In this document: piece after piece, positions 57,145-64,000 of the stretch
Layout: each line of letters opens with the position of its first letter
Position numbering within the stretch: the stretch's first letter is position 1
Assembly: GCA_036429605.1 (NCBI GenBank)
Contig: JAVFKD010000004.1
Coordinates: 3,658,001 to 3,722,000, forward strand
DNA: 64,000 nt
Source of the DNA: Cladobotryum mycophilum
Lineage: Eukaryota > Ascomycota > Sordariomycetes > Hypocreales > Hypocreaceae
Direction: 5' to 3'
Position numbers and translations under genes: made by a program
Notes under the pieces: model-generated
What the model was told of the DNA's origin: nothing
Database searches by the model: none
What the model saw: the letters and a program-made list of their open reading frames with translations, nothing else

Positions 57145-59942
57145 CTAATTCTCCTCGTCATCAGCTTCCTCCACCGTGACGGCCTTGCCTTTTCCCTTAT
57201 CGGATGATTCCTCCTGCGGTTGACTTGTCTCCTCCTGTGGTTCAGTCGTTTCCTCCTGTTCATTTTGCTCCTGCTGGTCTAGTTGCGCTGTTGAACTTGA
57301 TTCGCCATTCATGGCTGCTATTTCTACAGCGGGTTCAGGAGTGGTGAGTTCTAGAGCCACGGTGTTCTCTTCTGTAGCGGGAGCGACGTCTGTTTGAGGT
57401 GGACTTGTCTGCGGAGCTCGCTCCATGCGCTCTAGACGACCGCTGGAGCTGCTGAAAAGTTGGGCCGATCCACCCCAGTTGATTGTGACGGGGCTTGGCG
57501 ACACGACGGGGGAGGCTCATAAGACGTCTGAGGAGGCCGAGGTACAGTACTTAGCCGTGATCTTGGCGCCTCACTCAAGCCTGGAATCAACGGTAGGGAA
57601 TCTCCTGGCGGTGCTTCATGGGGCACGCCACTGGTAGGTGTGGGTTGGATTGAAGGTGCTGGGGGTTGGTTTACGGTTGTGGAGTCTCCATTTGGTGGAA
57701 CAACCCCAGTCTGGATGGGAGGCTGCTGTAATCCTAGAGCACCATCAAGTCTTTGTAATGGCATGAGCGACCATCCATGAGGCAAAACAACGCCTTCTGG
57801 GAGGTCCGGACTGCCCGCGGAAATCGTGGTTGAGTATCCAGTTGCTCCATGCCTAGTCATAAAAGGACTACTCATCCGTGGGGGATTCCCGGGAACGCAG
57901 GCTGAAACGTCGGTAATGCAGTAGGTGGCGAAGTCTGAGGCTGAATAGTAAGCGGGAGTTGCTGGCCCTGCGGAGGTGGTTGAGATTGTCCACCTGGGGC
58001 ATGATCTGTAAGTAGTTGTCGCCGGTAACGAATTCGATTCAATTCAGCCATCATGATATTCATCACATGAAGTTCTTGTTGTGTAGTCTGAAGGGCTTGC
58101 AGCTCTTGTTGTAGCATCTGCTCTGCCTGTTGGATATGATTGCTGATACTCTGGACATCATTGCCTGATGGGGGCTGTTGGGATTGTGCGTTGGAAGCTG
58201 TCGCACCAGAAGGGGTTGTCCTTGGTTGCCATCTGGCTGTGGTATACCAAATTGCTGGGCAAGTTCGCGAACTTGCTGGCCATTAGCTCCGAAGCCAACT
58301 CTAAGAGGACCAAAGGTAAACACACGAGGTTGTCCACCTCCCTGGTTCTGGGCGGCGCCTTGCTGCCCAGCATCACCTCGCGGTACATTGTTGTTATTGT
58401 TATTGATATTATTGTTGTTGTTGTTGATATTGTTGTCGTTGTTCACAGGAGCCCGTTGCCCCTGGGGTTGTTGTATCCCGCCAATCTGTATCCGAAGGCC
58501 AGCGGCACGAGCGCCTTGCTGAGGTCGAACTTGATCGCCTGTTACCGGGCTTCTACAGGTTGGACACACTTGCTGCCGTTCGAGCCAGCTCTTCAAGCAG
58601 CCAAGGTGCAGAATGTGACCGCAAGGGAGCTTTTTTGGACGCACCCGGTCAATAGAGTTACGAGCAGGATCCCAATGGTGCATTTCCTCGCGGCAAATGA
58701 TGCAAGTGTTCTCATTTGCAAGGTCTTGTTCGCTTGCATCCGGATACTTGTTCATCTCCTGGATAGCACGGCGGTAACGCAAAAGAGCATTTAGCCGTTT
58801 GAGGAAGTCTCTAGTTGTCATGAACAAGTCTCTCATGATGTGAATAGGCAGGCCGTAGAACATGAGAAGCATCAGGAAGAAGGCGACATAGATGCCTAGC
58901 TTAATCATATCTGTAATCATGCATTAGTATTGGTGCGTATCAAGGACAGACAGAGTGTGATCCTACCCGTCAAAAGATCCAACCATAGAACCCATTCGCC
59001 TTTTGTAGCCCACCCTGGCACCTCAATGTCCATTTCATCAATGTCCTCTGGGTTGGGTAGAGGTTCTTGACTGTTAGGGGCTTCCTCTCCGGCCGCGGCG
59101 GCTTGCTCTCGTTGTCGAATCATGTCTTCTCGCTGCTGTCTGACTTCCTCTCTTCGTTCCAACAATCGCTTCTTGGTCTGGGTTTTGACAATATTCTGCT
59201 CGGCGAGCGACAGTATGTATCGCGCTGCGGTTCTCCAAGAACAGGTAGCTAAGACTGCGAACTCGAAAAGAAACATCACCATCATGTTAGGTCGGGCTTG
59301 TTGGATGACAGTGTTGATTGTGTAGCGAAGTATCCAGATATCGTAAAAAAGCTCATGGCAAGAGAGATGCTGAGACGGGTATGAAAGAGTCGAGGATTCA
59401 CAGGTGGTTGTTGCTCTAAGAATTCAACCCGACCATCACCAATCCATCCCCAGACTTTCCCAGTGACCAGCGCCGTGAACATGACGAGAAACCAAGCCCC
59501 GATTTCCTCCCGGAAGATGGTCATCGCAAGACATGTCTCGGTAATGGCGAACCATGCTCGCTCGGTGAGCTGTTCGATTTCGATTGCGCGCAATTTGCCA
59601 TAGCATAGTTGTGTCAGACCGTAGATGAAGCTGCTATATAACAGCAATATGAAATTGACCAATACCTAAGAGACATGATGCAACGTTAGCATTAAGACGC
59701 CAGACAGAATCGCCAAGGTTGGGATGTTGTATACCAGTAGACAGAAGTTGCTCTGAGCAAGATATACCATAGCCGAATAGAAGTTGGCACGCTGATGAAA
59801 TGCCGAGATCACGACAGCCCCGGCAAGGGCCGTCGACACCTAGAGAACCTATTAGCATCTGCGCAATGGAATAGCCTGGATGCCAGCCAGCTTGGTGGCT
59901 TATACAAGCTTCACATACCCCGGCGTACCAGCCAAGACGCAT
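57145..59942 (-). CDS. HRD1: ERAD E3 ubiquitin ligase HRD1/synoviolin (four homopolymer frameshifts)
   Basis: ER-membrane RING ligase that ubiquitinates misfolded proteins during retrotranslocation. Exons 59942-59919, 59839-59735, 59665-58967 and 58910-57145. The start MRLGWYAG and VSTALAGAVVISAFHQR are the family N-terminus; about six membrane spans follow (e.g. AWFAITETCLAMTIFREE, MMVMFLFEFAVLAT). The RING-H2 is CIICREEMHHWDP...LPCGHILHLGCLKSWL..CPTC. Then an Asn-rich tract (58391-58446), a Gln-rich coil, GSPDLPEGVVLPHGWSLMPLQ and an acidic tail. Frame breaks occur at 59345-59350 (A6), 58212-58215 (G4), 57880-57884 (G5) and 57508-57512 (G5). Adding one base at each joins all blocks, giving 865 aa with length divisible by three. 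Errors are much likelier than a pseudogene. Confidence 0.9.
58391..58446 (-). repeat. Asn-rich trinucleotide tract in HRD1
   Basis: AAC/AAT codons (GTT/ATT on the + strand) encode about 18 residues, nearly all Asn, downstream of the RING. Confidence 0.85.
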
Positions 59943-60141
59943 CTTGAACATTGGATTCGAAGTAACAGCTTCGAAGGAAATTCACGAATCGCGCCTCTAT
60001 ATCTCCATCTTCAAGCTCAAACGGGCTGCTAGGTCGTGAATGCGATGTCGAGCTTGGGAAAGCTTCCACTTCGCCACGATGCATTGATGCCACGTTATTG
60101 ATAAGGTAAGCTGCCGATGACGCAGGATGCTCGATAAGCTG

Positions 60142-60152
60142 CACGTGATTGG
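60142..60152. promoter_or_regulatory. E-box plus CCAAT box upstream of HRD1
   Basis: CACGTG directly followed by ATTGG (a CCAAT on the minus strand), 200 nt upstream of the HRD1 ATG. It could be bound by bHLH and HAP/NF-Y factors; function is inference. Confidence 0.35.
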
Positions 60153-62517
60153 CCATGAGTTACAGAACCGGCATTTAGCCGCTTCAAAGAAATCGATATT
60201 GATGAAAGTTACTTTGATGATCACAAAGCCATAATGAATCCGTGCTATAATGGACTATACAGTAAAGGCCTTTATTCCATATGATCTTGTCTCTTTCGCC
60301 TGCGGCCATATTATCAGAATAGAGTGGTAACCGGCTTGCTCTTTTTGCATAATTCACCCAGCACCCTAAAGAGTTTACATGCCAGACGTTTGTGGATGGG
60401 ATTTATGGGAAGGCAGTATATCATGGCCGTAATTAACTTCTTTGGGGTAATAATATGGCCGTTATAAAGTTTTGAGACCAATCCCTCTCAGTCGTGTCAT
60501 TGCGAGATCTCGGTGCTACATCCTTGCCTTCAGTGTTGAAGGATGGCCACGTCCTTTTCACCGAATTCAGTCAAAGGAGCCGAGGCTCTCTGACACTGCC
60601 TGTAGCCACTCCGATATCTCACATGGCATCGAAGTGGGATGTCGAACCCCTTCTCCCTCTCTTTTGTTATGGGATCGGGCCGTTGGAGCCTTCCGGTACA
60701 TGACGGGGTGGAGATCACTGGCATCCCAGCTCTGGACATTGATTCGACCGCCGAGGTAGCACGACCGCTGTTGTCTCTATATGTTGTCCAACCCACACCT
60801 GAAGCAACAGATTACAGGTGATGATACTACCCTGGGGTGCTGCATGACAATGGAGATGCCACTGCCACACCCAAATAATATCAACCGTGGAGTTCATGGC
60901 CGAGACCGACACCCCGGCAATGCATACAATAGTCAACTTGGATTGATTGAGGTGGCGATTTCATGGCTGGCTGCTCTATTCTAAAACGGCCAAAGAAGTC
61001 GTCCACAACATTTCACGGTAAAGACTCACAAGGGTAACACAGTTAGACTAGGCCACCCATAGAGAGGGTCAAGTCCTCGTTGCTGCCTGGAGGGCGATGG
61101 CCGATGACTCCCGTGAAGAAAGAGAGAGAGAGAAAACCTCAATAGCATAGGACTAAACAAAGGCTCCTTGGCAAGGCTTAGTCAAACGGCGAACTACATT
61201 TTAGCATCAACACATCGGGAAAACGGAGATATCGCAATTGAAAATCTAGTCAATCTCTCAAGTGGAGATGCGGAGACGGGGTCACATCGGATGCCGGTCC
61301 GTAACTGCAGCCAACAGAGCTATCCAATTTCATGGGCGTTTCGATCCAGGTAAGCAAAGCAGTATAAATTCAAGACTCCGTGACCGACTTGCAATCAAGC
61401 TTCGAGAAATAGTAACAATAGATTCCCAGCAAGGCGGATTTGGACTCATTTTGGGTTGGAATGAGGCCAGCAACAATAGCTTGAATATGCCTCGTGGCAT
61501 CCCTGTGATGCCCCCTTGTTTTACGAGCAAGGTCCTTCAAGCGCCCTCCACGTTTGCGGAAGAGTCTGCGGAAGGTGTTCCGTCATTAAGCGACAGTTTC
61601 AAGCAGAACAGGAACAACGGGTAGGTTGGCGCAAGGCTTGCCTCTGGCACGGGAGTGGCTCATTCGGAGGAGGAGATCCAGGGTTCGTGGCGCGCGCACA
61701 ACCAAGGGTAATCAGCCAGAGAGATACGCGCACCTTGCATATGTCCGTCGGACAAATATTGTGCTGTTGACCAGATATGGGCAGTCTGGGCGGCAAGTAT
61801 GGCGCCAAAAGCAGGGCGGAGGAGGGTGGAAAAGAGATGACGGTGGCGTTGAAGGCGAGCTCCGTTTTCTTCAGAGATGGTTTGGCTTCTGTAATTGGTG
61901 ACGTCTCCCATCATTTGGGGGCCAGTTGACTGGGAGGAGAACAATTAACAAGCCATCAAGAGGGGGGATTCAAGAGGCCAGATAGAGAGATATCCACACC
62001 AATATGGCATGTTTAACTTTTGCCCAAGAACACTTGCTTGCGCTAACTGTTGAATATACGAGTCCACATCCCTTCCCCCTTTTCATACGATGATCCCCTT
62101 GTAGCACATTCCTTTTTGCAAATACACAGTCTTGGATGTCATGATGGAACATGAGTGACGTGCCAGACGTTTCCCCGCAGGTCAGCATCATGATTGAATT
62201 TACTGTTGCCGACGCCGACGCCGGTGCCGATCAAGCGATCTGGTTCTGGCGCAGACTTTCGCTCAAGCCGGTGATGACAGACAAGGTCAGGAGTCATAGC
62301 GATAAGAATCACCGTAAGCAACAAACGGGGAACACAAGGGCTCCTGGTAGAAGAAGCCCTTGGCACATGCTGGCCATAGGCTAGAAGGGCTCAATGAAGA
62401 GGGGGGCCCATGGGCCATGGTCCAGGACAAGACAGTTCAAAACGCTCTGCCGCTTCGACGAGGCGAGAAAGGCTCAAGTTGCAGCCAGACACCACGAAAG
62501 CAAGCATAAAGCATAGC

Positions 62518-62543
62518 GCATGCGTGCGTGCGTGCGTGCGTGA
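62518..62543. repeat. (GCGT)n microsatellite
   Basis: About six GCGT units. Confidence 0.85.
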
Positions 62544-62663
62544 CAGAATGAGTGAGTGTGGGATATCACAGGAGGCCAGGAAAACAAGAAAAACAAAAAC
62601 GCCTAGCGGTGGGGGCCAAGAATGCAAGAAGAGGGGGTAAGGAGAGGAGTGGTGAGGAGGTGA

Positions 62664-62687
62664 TGGTGGTGGTGGTGGTGGTGGTGG
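62664..62687. repeat. (GGT)n microsatellite
   Basis: About eight GGT units. Confidence 0.9.
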
Positions 62688-63634
62688 ACGCGATATTGAT
62701 GGCCAAAAGCTTCATTTCACAACGAGTAGGGAGTAAGTATTATGCATGTGAGTGCGTGTGAGTGCGTGTGAGTTGTGAGTGTGTGAGCTTCAATACTGTG
62801 AGTGGTCGATTAGGTAATCCAATCAGTTTTTACCTCAATCGAATCGATCTGTCAATTGTTACAGGTACAAAGAACAGGTACCTCGTACTCCGAAGGGAGG
62901 TGCAGGTACATCGCCACCGAACGCAATACAGCGGTTGGTGGCGCTCGACAGTTGGGGAGTTGCTGCTCGGTGCTGCAAGGGCATAAAAAAACGTTCATAA
63001 GCGAGAGGAAAGCCAAGAGAAAAAACAATGATTGACAAGGTTCCAAAGCAAGTCATAATCCATACAGTATGGAGCACAAAGTACAAAGAAGGGTACAAAA
63101 TACAAAAAGGACAGTAATAATAAGAAGGAAAATGGAGAAAAGGGGGAGAGGAGGGCGAGGTGTCTCTGGGTCCCGCCATTGGTCAGACATGAATGATCCT
63201 TGTCCTGCTGAAGGAGAGCATGGAACAGCATATGCGGCGGCATGTCCATCGCCTGTGAACCAACCACTGGGCGAGGTGCATGCGTGGTGTGCATAGAGTG
63301 GGCCTCTCATCGGATGCACATGTAATGCAGCAGAGACTCGATGAGGATGTACCAGGTATAGTTAATGTAGAGTTTGTGCATTGCAGTACTTGTACATACA
63401 TGTGTGGTGTGTCGTGTTGTATGTTGTGTGTTGTGTGTTCCCTCCTTTTACCTCTCAACTGACATAATATCCAGATAAATGCATGAGGATCGATGAAGGA
63501 AGTGGAGACTGCTGCACACTTTTCGTATTGGTGATACCACAGTGTTGGGTGTTTGGCTGGAACAGGCACCATCTTGTATTTGTACGTAGGTGTTGTACTC
63601 GTGAATGCATACACCGTACACCACATTCACATAT

Positions 63635-63674
63635 ACGCGCGCGCGCACGCACACACACACACACACGCACGCAC
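63635..63674. repeat. (CG)n/(CA)n dinucleotide tract
   Basis: Alternating purine-pyrimidine run, CGCGCG then CACACA. Confidence 0.9.
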
Positions 63675-63825
63675 CATACATATTCCACCCAGGTACCTCC
63701 TATACACACATGATGCACTCTTGCATATGTAGGCACATTGAGTATCCAGAAATAAACAACAAACCAACGAAAAAGGCAAAACCACCAGCTTATGGCCCGC
63801 GACCCATATCCCAGAAAGCATACCT

Positions 63826-63855
63826 ATGCTATGCTATGCTATGCTATGCTATGCT
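63826..63855. repeat. (ATGCT)6 microsatellite
   Basis: Six perfect pentanucleotide copies. Confidence 0.95.
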
Positions 63856-64000
63856 GTCCTTATCCCCCTCCCTCTCCCCTACTGATTCCAGAGGTCCAGG
63901 CAGGTCCAGGCCAATCGCTTCATCCACTGCCAATGCTCGGCAATTAACAATGCCGTCTAGACTTTGCTCATTCGGACAAGACGTCACGTCTTCAGCGTTG

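Larger units (their letters stand above)
59943..64000. other. 4-kb region without recognised genes
   Basis: HRD1 promoter side and then gene-poor DNA to the window end, with many simple repeats. ORFs up to 147 aa have no family resemblance and lie over low-complexity sequence. A gene continuing past 64000 cannot be excluded. Confidence 0.5.

Noticed and set aside
63183..63626. 147-aa minus-strand ORF
   Set aside because: No recognisable domain; lies in repeat-rich terminal DNA.

Overview
The window is nuclear DNA of a filamentous ascomycete, most likely a Sordariomycete and plausibly Hypocreales. The evidence is the many short GT..AG introns (mostly 48-110 nt) with CTAAC/CTGAC-type branch sites, single-copy housekeeping genes close to their fungal families, large intergenic spaces rich in microsatellites, and no bacterial operon or Shine-Dalgarno structure. 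The species assignment is inference.

Layout. 0.7-9.6 kb: SMC1 cohesin, TFIIE alpha and a family X DNA polymerase, all on +. 9.6-12.7 kb: an AT-rich stretch with one unrecognised minus-strand ORF and a U6 snRNA gene that carries an mRNA-type intron with a Pol III B box inside it. 12.7-24 kb: MAPEG/MGST3-like protein, the pseudo-carboxypeptidase ECM14, a Sec7-PH Arf exchange factor and SRP72. 24.8-30.6 kb: NCBP3-like RNA-binding protein, OXNAD1-like oxidoreductase and AP-1 gamma adaptin. 32-42.2 kb: calmodulin, Tlg2/syntaxin-16, a mitochondrial helical (probably PPR) protein, COX7, clathrin light chain and RTT103. 43-50.7 kb: mitochondrial ABC transporter (MDL1/ABCB10 type), monoacylglycerol lipase and a DxxxD cation diffusion facilitator. 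53.9-60 kb: glycogenin and the ERAD ubiquitin ligase HRD1. 60-64 kb: no gene recognised.

How the genes relate. This is ordinary eukaryotic gene order, with no biosynthetic cluster or mobile element. Four proteins act in clathrin/trans-Golgi traffic (Sec7-PH ArfGEF, AP-1 gamma, Tlg2, clathrin light chain). Two mitochondrial genes (PPR-like and COX7) are head to head over about 0.5 kb. SRP72 and HRD1 both act at the ER.

Two results deserve most attention. (1) The U6 gene has an intron exactly between ACGAT and ACAGAGA, and the intron holds the B-box match. (2) Six otherwise intact conserved genes each read through only if one base is added to a homopolymer run: nine sites in all (eight G/C runs, one A run), always one base short. 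Correcting them makes every coding length divisible by three, so homopolymer under-calling in the assembly is the likeliest cause.
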